A stretch of DNA of 64,000 bases from Roseibium sp. MMSF_3544 (GTDB lineage Bacteria; Pseudomonadota; Alphaproteobacteria; Rhizobiales; Stappiaceae): contig NZ_JASHKA010000005.1 in the NCBI RefSeq assembly GCF_030732845.1, positions 186,001 to 250,000 on the forward strand, read 5' to 3'. Under the pieces are notes generated by a model. That model saw only the letters and a program-made list of their open reading frames with translations, ran no database searches and had not been told where the DNA came from. The translations under genes and the position numbers were made by a program. Of this stretch, positions 35,912 to 45,090 are shown piece after piece (the first letter of the stretch is position 1; every line of letters begins with the position of its first letter).

Positions 35912-38347
35912 ATGCGTGAACATGCTCAAGCCGTGGTGGTCGGCGGTGGCGTCGTTGGCTGTTCCATCCTCTATCACCTTGCAAAACTTGGATGGACCGA
36001 AACCGTCCTTCTTGAGCGCGACGAACTGACGTCCGGATCCACCTGGCACGCAGCCGCCAACATTCACGGTTTGCATGACATAACCAACGTGTCGCGTCTG
36101 CAGCATTACACAATGAACCTCTACAAGACCCTGGAAGAAGAAACGGGGCAGGGATGCGGTGTTTTCCAGCCCGGCTCTCTCTACCTGGCCCAGACCGAAG
36201 ACCGGGAACATCAGCTAAGGCTTCAGGAAGCCAAGGCGCGGCGATATGGCATGAACTTTCATGAAGTAAGTGTCGATGAAGCCGAACGCTTGCACCCGCT
36301 GGTCGATTTCGACAGGGTTCGCTGCATCATGTATGAGCCAGATGGCGGCAATGTCGATCCATCTGGTGTCACCCATGCCTATGCCAAGGGCGCGCGCCAG
36401 ATGGGCGCCGAGATACTCCGGTTTACGGCTGTCACCGGGACCGACCAACAGCCTGACGGAAACTGGGTCGTGCGCACCGACAAGGGTGACATCCGCACGC
36501 CCTGGGTTATCAATGCGGCTGGTCTTTGGGCGCGAGAAGTCGCGGCCATGGCGGGAATTGAGTTGCCGCTCGTTCCAACGGAACATCAGTATTTCGTCAC
36601 CGAGACGATGGGCGAAATCGCGTCGATGGACCGCCGCCTGCCGTCGGTGGCAGACCGCGACGGCGAATACTATCTGCGGCAGGAAGGCCTTGGGCTGCTC
36701 GTTGGAGCTTATGAGCGCGAGATGCGGTTCTGGGCGGAAGAGGGAACACCACTCGACTTTGCGCATGATCTCTTTCCAGATGATCTCGAACGCATTGAAC
36801 CCAACATGATGCGGGCCATCGAACGGGTCCCGGCCTTGGCGACGGCCGGCATCAAAAGGGTGATCAACGGACCGATGATCTGGTCTCCCGACAGCTCGGC
36901 GCTGTTCGGGCCGATGCCGGAACTGAAGGGGTACTTTTGCTGCAACGGCATTATTCCCGGCTTCAGCCAGAATGGTGGCCTTGGCAAGCTGGCAGCTGAG
37001 TGGATCATTGAGGGGGAACCCTCCATGGATCTCTTTGGCTGGGATCTTGCCCGCTACGGCCACTGGGCTGGCAAGAGTTTCACGAAGGCCCGGGTTCAGG
37101 ACCAGTATGCACACCGCTTCAAGATCCATTTCCCGGGCGAGGAGAGGGATGCCGGGCGCCCGGTTCGCACGCGGCCCGTCTATACAGTGCAAACGGAGAT
37201 GGGAGCAAAGTTCGGACTGAATTTCGGCTGGGAGCATCCGCTCTATTTCGATGCCGGGACACCGGATAGCGCAGGATTTACCCGCCAGCCCTGGTGGGAC
37301 AGCGTCGGCCGCGAGGTGCGGATGCTCCGGCAAACGGCTGGTATCATAGATATCTCGAACTTTGCGAAGTATCGCGTATCGGGACCGGACGCCGAGGCGT
37401 GGCTCAACGCGGTATTTGCAAACAATATGCCGCGTGACATAGGACGATCCCGCCTGACGCCGCTGATCGGTGAACGGGGAGGCATCGCCGGCGACTTCAC
37501 CGTCACCAGGATTTCCGCTGACGCGTTCATGGTGATTGGTTCCGGCATGGCGGAACGCTTTCATCAGCGGTATTTCCAAAAAGTACCGCTGCCGAATGGG
37601 ACAAGTTTCAGCAGCGAGACAGAAGCCATGTGCGGTTTCAATGTCGCGGGACCGCGCTCGCGTGACATTTTGCGGCAATTGACCGAGGCTGATCTTTCGA
37701 ATGAAGCAATGCCTTTCATGCGTTCGGCGGTGCTGAAGGTTGCCGGCGTCGAATGTCTTTCCCTAAGGGTGTCCTTTACCGGCGATCTCGGATGGGAACT
37801 GCATTGTGCCGAAGCCGACCAGGCGAAGCTCTATGAGGCTTTGTTGGCGTCGGCAGCTGCGTTTGATGCCGGTCCTGTCGGAGGCCGGGCATTGTTGAGC
37901 CTTCGCCTCGAAAAGGGATATGGCTCCTGGGGCCGCGATTATTCTCTGGAATGGTGGCCGCAAGAAAGTGGTCTTGCCGGATTGATCGACACCCACAAAG
38001 ATTTCCTGAACAAGAAGGCCTATCTGGCAGTTGCAGACCTGCCGCCTCGCGAGACGCTCCAACTGTTCGAACTGGACACGGAAGATTGCGATGCGTCAGG
38101 TGGCGAACCGATCTTTCTGGAGGACGGAACACCGATTGGACAGGTCACCTCAGGTGGTTACGGGTTCAGCGTCGGCAAGTCGCTTGCGCTCGGGTACATC
38201 CGGACCGGCTCTGTGTCGCCTGGAAGCACGGTTCGCATTGCAGTGCTTGGTCGGCCGCATGTTGCGCGCGTTTTGACGGAACCGCCGTTCGACGCGCAGG
38301 GCGCGCGCTTGCGCGATCGGCCTGCTGCCCCGGTGGCTGCGGAGTGA
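35912..38347 (+). CDS. Dimethylglycine / sarcosine dehydrogenase-like flavoprotein with GcvT domain
   Basis: An 811-residue two-domain oxidoreductase that in characterised relatives oxidatively N-demethylates dimethylglycine or sarcosine and passes the C1 unit to tetrahydrofolate. The N-terminal DAO-type FAD domain has GGGVVG (about 11-16) and GSTWHAA, whose His (about 46) is the position of covalent FAD in family members. From about 455 a GcvT aminomethyltransferase fold follows (QTAGIIDIS, VAGPRSRDILRQL, SLRLEKGYGSWGRDY). Length matches the family. An excellent GGAGGAG site precedes the ATG. It is divergent from hyuA and upstream of the GntR-aminotransferase-TRAP-Pxp block. The N-methylated substrate is not proven. 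Confidence 0.88.
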   Translation: MREHAQAVVVGGGVVGCSILYHLAKLGWTETVLLERDELTSGSTWHAAANIHGLHDITNVSRLQHYTMNLYKTLEEETGQGCGVFQPGSLYLAQTEDREHQLRLQEAKARRYGMNFHEVSVDEAERLHPLVDFDRVRCIMYEPDGGNVDPSGVTHAYAKGARQMGAEILRFTAVTGTDQQPDGNWVVRTDKGDIRTPWVINAAGLWAREVAAMAGIELPLVPTEHQYFVTETMGEIASMDRRLPSVADRDGEYYLRQEGLGLLVGAYEREMRFWAEEGTPLDFAHDLFPDDLERIEPNMMRAIERVPALATAGIKRVINGPMIWSPDSSALFGPMPELKGYFCCNGIIPGFSQNGGLGKLAAEWIIEGEPSMDLFGWDLARYGHWAGKSFTKARVQDQYAHRFKIHFPGEERDAGRPVRTRPVYTVQTEMGAKFGLNFGWEHPLYFDAGTPDSAGFTRQPWWDSVGREVRMLRQTAGIIDISNFAKYRVSGPDAEAWLNAVFANNMPRDIGRSRLTPLIGERGGIAGDFTVTRISADAFMVIGSGMAERFHQRYFQKVPLPNGTSFSSETEAMCGFNVAGPRSRDILRQLTEADLSNEAMPFMRSAVLKVAGVECLSLRVSFTGDLGWELHCAEADQAKLYEALLASAAAFDAGPVGGRALLSLRLEKGYGSWGRDYSLEWWPQESGLAGLIDTHKDFLNKKAYLAVADLPPRETLQLFELDTEDCDASGGEPIFLEDGTPIGQVTSGGYGFSVGKSLALGYIRTGSVSPGSTVRIAVLGRPHVARVLTEPPFDAQGARLRDRPAAPVAAE

Positions 38348-38467
38348 TCGCAGTACGTGCTTCCGTGACCAGGGTCGACAGTGCCGATTGCCAAACAGGA
38401 GTGACCAGAACCTGAATTCGGGAAACGTGCAGACGCAGACGGCAAAAGCGCATATGCTAACGCGCGA

Positions 38468-39187
38468 GTGATCACCGCCAGACGCACCTTTCATATGATT
38501 GCAACCACCTCGAAATCAGTTCCAAACCATCTTTCCAAACGCGAAATCGCCGAGATTTCGATCAGAAATGCCATCGAGACCGGTCTTTACAAACCGGGTC
38601 AGGTGGTCAGTCAGCGGCAGATCTCGGAAGACCTCGGTCTGAGCGTGACGCCAATTCGCGAAGCGATTCTGGTTTTGACCAGCAACGGCATTGTCGAGCG
38701 TCACAAGCATCAATCGATCAAGGTCTCGGAAGTGAACTCCGAGAAACTGCGCCAGCTCTTTTCGGTGCGCCATATGATCGAGGAAGAAGCGGTTCGGCTT
38801 GCCGCGACCAACGCGGACGACACTCTTGTCGGCGAGCTGCAGCGCCTGAACGATATGCTGTCGAAATGCAGTGAGGAAACCGATCCGGAGGAAATCAATT
38901 CACTGGATCGAAGGTTTCACGGTCTTGTATTTGGAGCGAGCGGGAACGAGGCCCTTGTCTGGACCATAGACAGGGTCAAGAGCTCGTTTCCAATGTACGC
39001 ACTCTGGCGCGAGCCGGGCCGTGTTGCGACCTCTGCACATGAACACCAGCAGATTATCGATGCTTTGCGGGAGCGTGACGGTGAAAAGGCCGCATCAGCA
39101 CAAAGAATGCACCTGTCCAAAGGCCTCGACGCGACAATTGTCTATCTTGAGCGCAAATTGAAAGCGACCGCTTCACTGGCAGAATGA
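38468..39187 (+). CDS. GntR-family transcriptional regulator (FCD domain)
   Basis: A 239-residue regulator with an N-terminal winged helix (VVSQRQISEDLGLSVTPIRE) and a helical FadR C-terminal (FCD) ligand domain with metal-type residues in DRRFH and EHQQI. Such proteins sense small carboxylates. The start codon is uncertain: GTG at 38468 or ATG at 38495, neither with a clear ribosome site. It sits between the dehydrogenase and the aminotransferase-TRAP-PxpABC run, which it probably controls through the palindrome at 39303-39319. Confidence 0.85.
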   Translation: MITARRTFHMIATTSKSVPNHLSKREIAEISIRNAIETGLYKPGQVVSQRQISEDLGLSVTPIREAILVLTSNGIVERHKHQSIKVSEVNSEKLRQLFSVRHMIEEEAVRLAATNADDTLVGELQRLNDMLSKCSEETDPEEINSLDRRFHGLVFGASGNEALVWTIDRVKSSFPMYALWREPGRVATSAHEHQQIIDALRERDGEKAASAQRMHLSKGLDATIVYLERKLKATASLAE

Positions 39188-39302
39188 CGCCGACAGAACG
39201 CAGGCCTTCCTCCCAATAAGACATGAGCTTGTGCCCATAATTTAAGCGGCTTTCCGAAAATTTAATCGAAAAGTCGGCGCTAAACACGTGACTCAAGATC
39301 AA

Positions 39303-39319
39303 TTATATATAATATATAA
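39303..39319. promoter_or_regulatory. AT-only 17-bp palindrome before the aminotransferase-TRAP-Pxp unit
   Basis: TTATATATAATATATAA is a perfect inverted repeat of 8 bp around a single central base, 41 bp before the aminotransferase start and 116 bp after the GntR stop. It is a strong operator candidate for the adjacent GntR/FCD regulator. An overlap with the -10 region is possible because of the TATAAT it contains (39307-39313 region), so repression by occlusion is plausible. No experimental support. Confidence 0.45.
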
Positions 39320-39359
39320 CTCAAAGAAGAAGCCGTTCTGGAGCCAATGAGGTCAGGGT

Positions 39360-40541
39360 ATGTACGCAGGCAAGTACAGGTTTTCGCGGAGAGCTGAAGT
39401 CCTCGGAAAGTCGGTCTACGATCACGCAGAGGGCGCGATCATGTTGAGCGTCGGGTCCGCTTATCCGCCAATACTGCCCGATCTCTCCAGGGAGGCCAGC
39501 GACTCCGCGAAGGCCTATGTTGCAGAAGTGATGCAATACGGCCCGCTGATGGGGCTAGCCGATCTTCGGGAAGCCATCTCAGACTACGTCGCTGCGGATG
39601 GTGTAAAGTGCACCCCGAACGAAGTCTTGATCACAAACGGCGCCAAACACGCCACCGACTTGGCTTGCCGGGTCTTCACAGAGCCCGGCGACAAGATCAT
39701 CGTCACCGCTCCGACATACATGACGACCTTGCAGTGTCTGCGCTCGCACGGGCTTACCTTCGTTGCGATCCCACAAGACAAAGACGGAATGAGAACAGAC
39801 ATCCTTGCTGCGCGCCTGGCAACGATGCGCGCAAATGGCGATGCTCTTCCCAAACTGCTTTTCGATGTTCCGGATTTTCATAATCCAACAGGCATTACAA
39901 TGTCTCTGGAACGGAGAAAGGCACTTCTTGCGCTCGCAGAAGAGTATGATTTTGTGCTCATAGAAGACGATCCTTATCGCCGGATCCGCTTTGAGGGCGA
40001 TCCCGTTCCACCTATCAAATCCATGGATACGAACGGACGTGTGATTGCCGTTGGCACGGTCTCGAAAATCCTGGCTCCAGGCTTGCGCGTCGGATGGGCG
40101 ATCGGGCCCAACGAAATCGTGCGGCGCATGGCCATGCAAAAGGCGGACGGTGGGTCCTGTCCCTTCACGCAGCGTCTCGTTGTGGACGCGATCAGGTCAA
40201 ACAAGCTCGCGGAACACATTGACCTCGTAACCGACCACATGCGGGTTCATCGCGACACAATGATCGACGCACTGGCGGAGTTTTTGCCAGACGCTCAGGT
40301 TCGACGCCCGAACGGAGGCTACTTCCTTTGGGCAGAACTTCCCGAAGGCGTGTCCGGTGATGCCTTGGCCGAAAAAGCGGTGGAACACGGCGTTGAAATC
40401 GGCAGTGGACGGCTTTGCTTCCCGAACGAAGACCCGGGAAATTTCATCCGTTTTTCATACAGTTACGTCGATCCGAACACAATACGGGAAGGAATTCGCC
40501 GGCTCGGAGAAGCCTACAGAAACATGGCAATCGCTGCCTAA
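39360..40541 (+). CDS. PLP-dependent aminotransferase (2-aminoadipate / LysN-like, class I/II)
   Basis: A 393-residue fold-type I aminotransferase without a regulatory winged helix. The cofactor lysine is in TVSKILAPGLRVGW (about 233-246), with DFHNPTGITMS and EDDPYRRIRF as flanking signature parts. Close families act on aminoadipate, kynurenine or branched amino acids with 2-oxoglutarate, so it may interconvert glutamate and 2-oxoglutarate in the neighbouring 5-oxoproline pathway. It heads a run of genes through the TRAP transporter to pxpABC. Substrate unknown. Confidence 0.86.
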   Translation: MYAGKYRFSRRAEVLGKSVYDHAEGAIMLSVGSAYPPILPDLSREASDSAKAYVAEVMQYGPLMGLADLREAISDYVAADGVKCTPNEVLITNGAKHATDLACRVFTEPGDKIIVTAPTYMTTLQCLRSHGLTFVAIPQDKDGMRTDILAARLATMRANGDALPKLLFDVPDFHNPTGITMSLERRKALLALAEEYDFVLIEDDPYRRIRFEGDPVPPIKSMDTNGRVIAVGTVSKILAPGLRVGWAIGPNEIVRRMAMQKADGGSCPFTQRLVVDAIRSNKLAEHIDLVTDHMRVHRDTMIDALAEFLPDAQVRRPNGGYFLWAELPEGVSGDALAEKAVEHGVEIGSGRLCFPNEDPGNFIRFSYSYVDPNTIREGIRRLGEAYRNMAIAA

Positions 40542-40621
40542 GCCCCAGCCGGTTAATCCAACTCAAGTCGAGCAGGTCCTATCGAAACGCAAGGAAAAAA
40601 TCCAAACCCTAGGAGAACAGC

Positions 40622-41608
40622 ATGACCATCAGCCTGAAGTCGTTTGCCGCCGCGGCGGTGCTGACCGCATTTTCGTTGCCGGCCCTGGCCGAAACCTGGG
40701 ATATGTCATTGCCCTGGCCAGACGGCAACTTCCATACAAAGAACGCGCGCACCTTTGTGGACGCGGTCTCTGAAGCGACCGAAGGCCGGGTCACCATCAA
40801 CGTGCATCCTGGCGGCTCACTTGGTTTCAGCGGTCCGGAAATGTTGGGAGCGGTTCGCGACGGGCTGGTTCCGATCGGAGATGTTTATCTCAGCCAGCAG
40901 GTCGGCGAAGCACCGCTGCTGGGCATCGAGTCCATTCCGTTTCTGGTCAACAGTTACGAGGAGCTGAAAGAGCTCCACAAATACTTCCGCCCGGTTGTTG
41001 AGGAAATTGCCGCCGCCAACAATCAAAAGGTGCTTTATATGGTGCCGTGGCCCGCGCCCGGGATCTTCACCAGCGTGGATGCAAAGTCATTGGACGACCT
41101 GGCGGGCATCAAGATACGAACCTACAACGCAACCACCACCGAACTGTTCAATGCCATCGGCATGACAGCGGTGCAGCTACCCTGGGGTGAGGTCGTACCG
41201 TCGCTGGCAGCCGGAACGATTGACGGCGTTACCACTTCGGCGTCCTCTGGTGTTGATGGTGCCTTCTGGGAATTCCTCGACTTCTTCTATCCGACCGGTC
41301 ACGTCTGGTCGTCCGACGCGATCACGGTCAACCTCGATTCCTGGGCGGCGCTCAGCGAAGCCGACCAGAATGCGATCCTGAAAGTTGCGGCCGAACTGGA
41401 GCCAACGTTCTGGCAAGTCAGCGCCGATGAAGACGCCGCCAAGATGGCAACGCTCGCGGAAAACGGACTGGCAACCGCGGAAGTCAGTGAAGACATGATC
41501 AACGCCATGCGCGCAGCGACGGCGAACATGATCGAGGAATTCCTGGCCGAGACACCTGAAGCCAAACCGGTGCTCGACGAATTTTTCGCCGCTTCAGGCC
41601 GGAACTGA
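40622..41608 (+). CDS. TRAP transporter substrate-binding protein, DctP type
   Basis: A 328-residue periplasmic binding protein with a signal peptide (MTISLKSFAAAAVLTAFSLPALA). The carboxylate-binding arginine is in GIKIRTYNATT (about 158-168), matching the conserved TRAP arginine, so an organic or amino acid with a carboxylate is the likely ligand. It is followed at once by small and large permease genes and by 5-oxoprolinase genes, so 5-oxoproline or a related cyclic acid is a plausible substrate (inference). AGGAGAACAGC precedes the ATG. Confidence 0.9.
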   Translation: MTISLKSFAAAAVLTAFSLPALAETWDMSLPWPDGNFHTKNARTFVDAVSEATEGRVTINVHPGGSLGFSGPEMLGAVRDGLVPIGDVYLSQQVGEAPLLGIESIPFLVNSYEELKELHKYFRPVVEEIAAANNQKVLYMVPWPAPGIFTSVDAKSLDDLAGIKIRTYNATTTELFNAIGMTAVQLPWGEVVPSLAAGTIDGVTTSASSGVDGAFWEFLDFFYPTGHVWSSDAITVNLDSWAALSEADQNAILKVAAELEPTFWQVSADEDAAKMATLAENGLATAEVSEDMINAMRAATANMIEEFLAETPEAKPVLDEFFAASGRN

Positions 41609-41624
41609 GTCAGGTAAAAATGGC

Positions 41625-41649
41625 ACCCGGTGCAGCAGATGCACCGGGT
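41625..41649 (+). other. Perfect 10-bp hairpin between TRAP binding-protein and small-permease genes
   Basis: ACCCGGTGCA and TGCACCGGGT face each other across a GCAGA loop, 16 nt after the binding-protein stop and 21 nt before the DctQ start. There is no T-run, so it is not a typical terminator. Stem-loops in this place in transporter operons commonly protect the upstream mRNA and give more binding protein than permease; that role is inferred. Confidence 0.6.
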
Positions 41650-41669
41650 CCAGATCCGGGGGGCACGAC

Positions 41670-42191
41670 ATGCAAATCTTATCCGTTATAGACACCATTT
41701 CGCGCTGGTTTGCCGGCCTTGGCGCTCTGCTGGTCTGCGGCATTGCTGCTCTGATTATCGCGGAAGTCGTTGCACGATCGACTTTTGGGGCGTCACTAAG
41801 CTTTGCCTGGGAATACGCGGCGTATTTCTATGCCTCTGCAGTCTTTCTCGGTGCGGCCTACACGATGCGGACCGGTGGTCATGTCAGGGTGGCGTTGCTG
41901 CGCGGTTTGCTGTCAAAACGCGGCCAACACATCATGGAAATTGCAGCGACGGCCGTTGGAACCCTTTTTTCCTTCTACCTTGCCTACGCGTTGATCCAGT
42001 TTGCCTATCGGTCTTTTTCCCGCGGCAGCACGTCGCCGACGATAGACGAAACCCCTCTGGTGATCCCACAGGGTGTCCTGGCACTCGGCGCGACCCTTCT
42101 TGCATTGCAGATGGTTGCAAGGCTCGTCCGTTTGTTCATTGACGAAGCGCCTGAAGACGATGCCACCCGCGAAAAATTTACGGTCGAATGA
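41670..42191 (+). CDS. TRAP transporter small permease, DctQ type
   Basis: A 173-residue inner-membrane protein with four predicted transmembrane helices (about 13-33, 47-67, 89-109, 127-147) and the family motif FAWEYAAYFYASAVFLGAAY. It bridges the binding protein and the large permease in a Na+-driven tripartite transporter. GGGGGG lies just upstream of the ATG. It is followed 25 nt later by the large permease gene. Confidence 0.88.
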   Translation: MQILSVIDTISRWFAGLGALLVCGIAALIIAEVVARSTFGASLSFAWEYAAYFYASAVFLGAAYTMRTGGHVRVALLRGLLSKRGQHIMEIAATAVGTLFSFYLAYALIQFAYRSFSRGSTSPTIDETPLVIPQGVLALGATLLALQMVARLVRLFIDEAPEDDATREKFTVE

Positions 42192-42216
42192 GACCAGGCG
42201 CTGAGGAGACACGCCC

Positions 42217-43521
42217 ATGACCGCCTATATTATCCTCACGATCGTAACCGTCCTGCTTGCAGCGCTTGGCATTGGCGTCTGGATCAGCTTCGGTCTCTTC
42301 ATTGTCGGTTTCGTCGCGCTCGCGGTGTTCCGGAACATGCCGATCGATCTGCTAATGGGGCAGCTGACATGGAATGTTTCAACCACGCCGGAACTGATCG
42401 CGCTGCCGATGTTCATTCTGATGGCCGAGATTTTGTTTCGGTCCAAACTGTCTTCGTCGTTGTTTTCAGGCCTGACCCCTTGGACGACGCGTCTTCCCGG
42501 CCGTTTGCTGCATGTGAATGTTCTGGGCTGTACATTGTTTGCGGCGGTCTCGGGGTCCTCGGCCGCAACCACGGCCACGGTCGGTCGCATCACCATGACC
42601 GAATTGATGCGGCGCGGATACGATCGCGACCTGGCGATGGGTTCGCTGGCGGGCGCCGGAACACTGGGCTTCCTGATCCCTCCATCGATCATCATGATTA
42701 TCTATGGGGTCCTGGCCGAGACGTCGATCTTGCGCCTCTTCATTGCCGGTATCGTTCCGGGATTTCTTCTGGCAGGCGCCTATATGGGCTTCCTTGCGAT
42801 CCGTTCAAGCATGAAGGACAGCGAGTCTCCATCGGAGGAGCTGACTGCCAGTTGGGCCGACAGGCTGACCGGATTGAAACATCTCGGCCCTGTGTTGTTC
42901 CTCATCTTGGTCGTGATCGGTTCGATGTATGGCGGCATAGCCAGTCCATCCGAAGCCGCCGCCGTCGGGGTCGTGGGCGCCATGATCGTCAGCGCTCTTC
43001 AGGGCACATTGACCTGGAAGAACATGGTTGACGCCGCGTTTGGCGCGATCAGGACAATTTCCATGATCGGCCTTATCATCGCCGGCGCGAATTTTCTGTC
43101 GAGAGCAATGGGTTTTCTCGGTGTGCCACGCACGATTTCCGCGGAAATTGCGGCGCTGGAACTGTCACCCTTCGTGCTGATCGCACTTTTGCTGGTCTTT
43201 TACGTAATCCTCGGAATGGTGCTGGAGGGAATGTCCGCGATCGTGATGACGCTTCCAATCGCGTTGCCGTTGATCCTCGATGCGGGCTTCGACAAGATCT
43301 GGTTTGGTGTCTTCCTCGTGATTGTCGTTGAGATGGCCCAGATCACACCGCCGGTCGGCTTCAACCTGTTTGTGATACAGGGGCTGACGGGCGAAAAAAT
43401 CAGCCGTATCGCCTGGGCAACCTTTCCGTTTTTCCTGATCATGGTTGCGCTGGTATTCTTGATTACCATCGTCCCGGGCGTCGTGACTTACCTGCCAAGC
43501 GTCGTCTCTTTCCGGGGCTGA
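42217..43521 (+). CDS. TRAP transporter large permease, DctM type
   Basis: A 434-residue polytopic membrane protein of the DctM family, with about twelve hydrophobic helices and family stretches ALPMFILMAEIL, AAVSGSSAATTATVGRI and MAQITPPVGFNLFVIQG. It forms the Na+-coupled transport channel with the DctQ and DctP proteins of this operon. The 5-oxoprolinase genes start 20 nt downstream, which ties transport to hydrolysis of the imported compound. Confidence 0.92.
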   Translation: MTAYIILTIVTVLLAALGIGVWISFGLFIVGFVALAVFRNMPIDLLMGQLTWNVSTTPELIALPMFILMAEILFRSKLSSSLFSGLTPWTTRLPGRLLHVNVLGCTLFAAVSGSSAATTATVGRITMTELMRRGYDRDLAMGSLAGAGTLGFLIPPSIIMIIYGVLAETSILRLFIAGIVPGFLLAGAYMGFLAIRSSMKDSESPSEELTASWADRLTGLKHLGPVLFLILVVIGSMYGGIASPSEAAAVGVVGAMIVSALQGTLTWKNMVDAAFGAIRTISMIGLIIAGANFLSRAMGFLGVPRTISAEIAALELSPFVLIALLLVFYVILGMVLEGMSAIVMTLPIALPLILDAGFDKIWFGVFLVIVVEMAQITPPVGFNLFVIQGLTGEKISRIAWATFPFFLIMVALVFLITIVPGVVTYLPSVVSFRG

Positions 43522-43541
43522 CCGATCGAGGACTGCACACC

Positions 43542-44315
43542 ATGGCACATATAGACCTCAACTGTGATTTGGGCGAAAGCTTCGGCGCTTACACCATCGG
43601 CAACGACGCCGAAATGCTGAAACTCATCTCCTCGGCCAATATCGCCTGCGGATTTCATGGAGGTGATCCACTGGTAATGCATGACACCATCATGCAGGCC
43701 AAAGCAGAAGACGTCGGCATCGGGGCGCATCCCGGGTTCAATGACCTTTGGGGTTTCGGAAGACGGCGGATCTTGGTGCAGGACACGTCCGAAATCGAGA
43801 AGATGCTGATCTACCAGGTCGGGGCTATTCAGGGGATGGCGCACGCCTGCGGAACAAAGGTCACCCACTACAAGATACACGGTGCTTTGGGAAACATGTC
43901 CTGTGTCGATCCGGATCTGGCAATGGCGGCGGCGCGCGCGGTGAAAGCGGTCGCGCCCGATCTGATATTCGTGGTTTTGCCCATGAGTGAACTGGAAAAG
44001 GCGGGCGAGAAACTTGGCCTGCGCGTCGCACGGGAAATCTTCGCCGACCGCGCCTATGGAGATGACGGCATGCTTGTGCCTCGCGGGCAGCCTGGAGCGA
44101 TGGTCGAAGACCCTAAAGAAGCCGCCGAGCGCATCTTGGGATTTGTCGAAGACGGCGCGATCCGTTCGCTGTCGGGAAAGCGCATTGAAGTACCCATCGA
44201 CACGATTTGTGTGCATGGTGACAGCCCGGACGCAGTGGCCATGGCAGCGGAAGTCCGGCGCCGCCTGACGGATGCCGGTATCGAAATTCGGTCCATGGCA
44301 AAGGGACTTGCTTGA
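43542..44315 (+). CDS. pxpA: 5-oxoprolinase subunit PxpA (LamB/YcsF family)
   Basis: A 257-residue TIM-barrel-like subunit of the three-part ATP-dependent 5-oxoprolinase, which cleaves 5-oxoproline (pyroglutamate) to glutamate. The family start IDLNCDLGESFGAY, the metal-region ACGFHGGDP and VGIGAHPGFNDLWGFGRR, and YKIHGALGNM are all present. It lies directly behind the TRAP permease and before pxpB and pxpC, so import and hydrolysis appear coupled. GAGG precedes the ATG. Confidence 0.93.
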   Translation: MAHIDLNCDLGESFGAYTIGNDAEMLKLISSANIACGFHGGDPLVMHDTIMQAKAEDVGIGAHPGFNDLWGFGRRRILVQDTSEIEKMLIYQVGAIQGMAHACGTKVTHYKIHGALGNMSCVDPDLAMAAARAVKAVAPDLIFVVLPMSELEKAGEKLGLRVAREIFADRAYGDDGMLVPRGQPGAMVEDPKEAAERILGFVEDGAIRSLSGKRIEVPIDTICVHGDSPDAVAMAAEVRRRLTDAGIEIRSMAKGLA

Positions 44316-44349
44316 ACCGAAACTCAGCGTGCCGCACAGTGAAAACACC

Positions 44350-45090
44350 ATGCAATCAAGCAAATTTCCGAGGTTTCGTGCGAGCGGTGATACGGGTCTG
44401 ACCGTTGAGCTCGGCGATCGAGTGGACCAAGAAACGAGCGCGCGGGTTCTGTCGCTTCGACAGGCGATTGAATCGCGCGGCCTGGCCGGCGTTGTCGAAG
44501 TTGTCCCTGCCTATCTGTCACTCCTGGTCCATTACACGCCACTTGAAACCAGTCAGTCCTGCTTGATTGAGGACATTCGCGCCTTGGCGGACAGTCTGAA
44601 GGGCGGGGCTGCAGCGATAGACGCGCGATCCTGGGTTCTTCCGGTGTGTTTTGACGACCCTGAATTCGCGCCCGATCTGGAGCATGTTGCGAGTTGGGCC
44701 GGCCTGAAACCCAGCGACGTTATCGCTGACATGATCAGTGTCGAGCAGACGGTCTACATGCTCGGGTTCGCTCCCGGACAACCCTATCTCGGGGATTTGC
44801 CGGATCGCCTTGCAATTCCCCGGCGGATGGATCCCATTACGGGCGTTCCGGCAGGATCAGTGCTGATTGCGACGGGAAAGACGGTGATTTACCCGGTTCA
44901 GAACCCGACGGGTTGGTACATTGTCGGAAAAACGCCAATACCCGTGTTTTCTCCCGCGTCGGCTACACCTGTTTTGCTGCAACCAGGCGACAAGGTGCGT
45001 TTGCGATCGGTCGGGAAAGCCGAGTATCAGGATATCGCGGATCGATTGCGCAACGGTGAAACTGTTCCCGGTCTGAGAGCGCACGCATGA
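44350..45090 (+). CDS. pxpB: 5-oxoprolinase subunit PxpB (KipI-like)
   Basis: A 247-residue carboxyltransferase-subdomain protein. Family landmarks are GDTGLTVELGD near the N-terminus, LPVCFDDPEFAPDLEHVA, MLGFAPGQPYLGDLP and IATGKTVIYPVQNPTGWYI. With PxpA and PxpC it hydrolyses 5-oxoproline using ATP. The ATG at 44350 has no clear ribosome site; the frame opens earlier at 44272, inside pxpA, so the start is uncertain. The stop overlaps pxpC by ATGA. Confidence 0.9.
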   Translation: MQSSKFPRFRASGDTGLTVELGDRVDQETSARVLSLRQAIESRGLAGVVEVVPAYLSLLVHYTPLETSQSCLIEDIRALADSLKGGAAAIDARSWVLPVCFDDPEFAPDLEHVASWAGLKPSDVIADMISVEQTVYMLGFAPGQPYLGDLPDRLAIPRRMDPITGVPAGSVLIATGKTVIYPVQNPTGWYIVGKTPIPVFSPASATPVLLQPGDKVRLRSVGKAEYQDIADRLRNGETVPGLRAHA

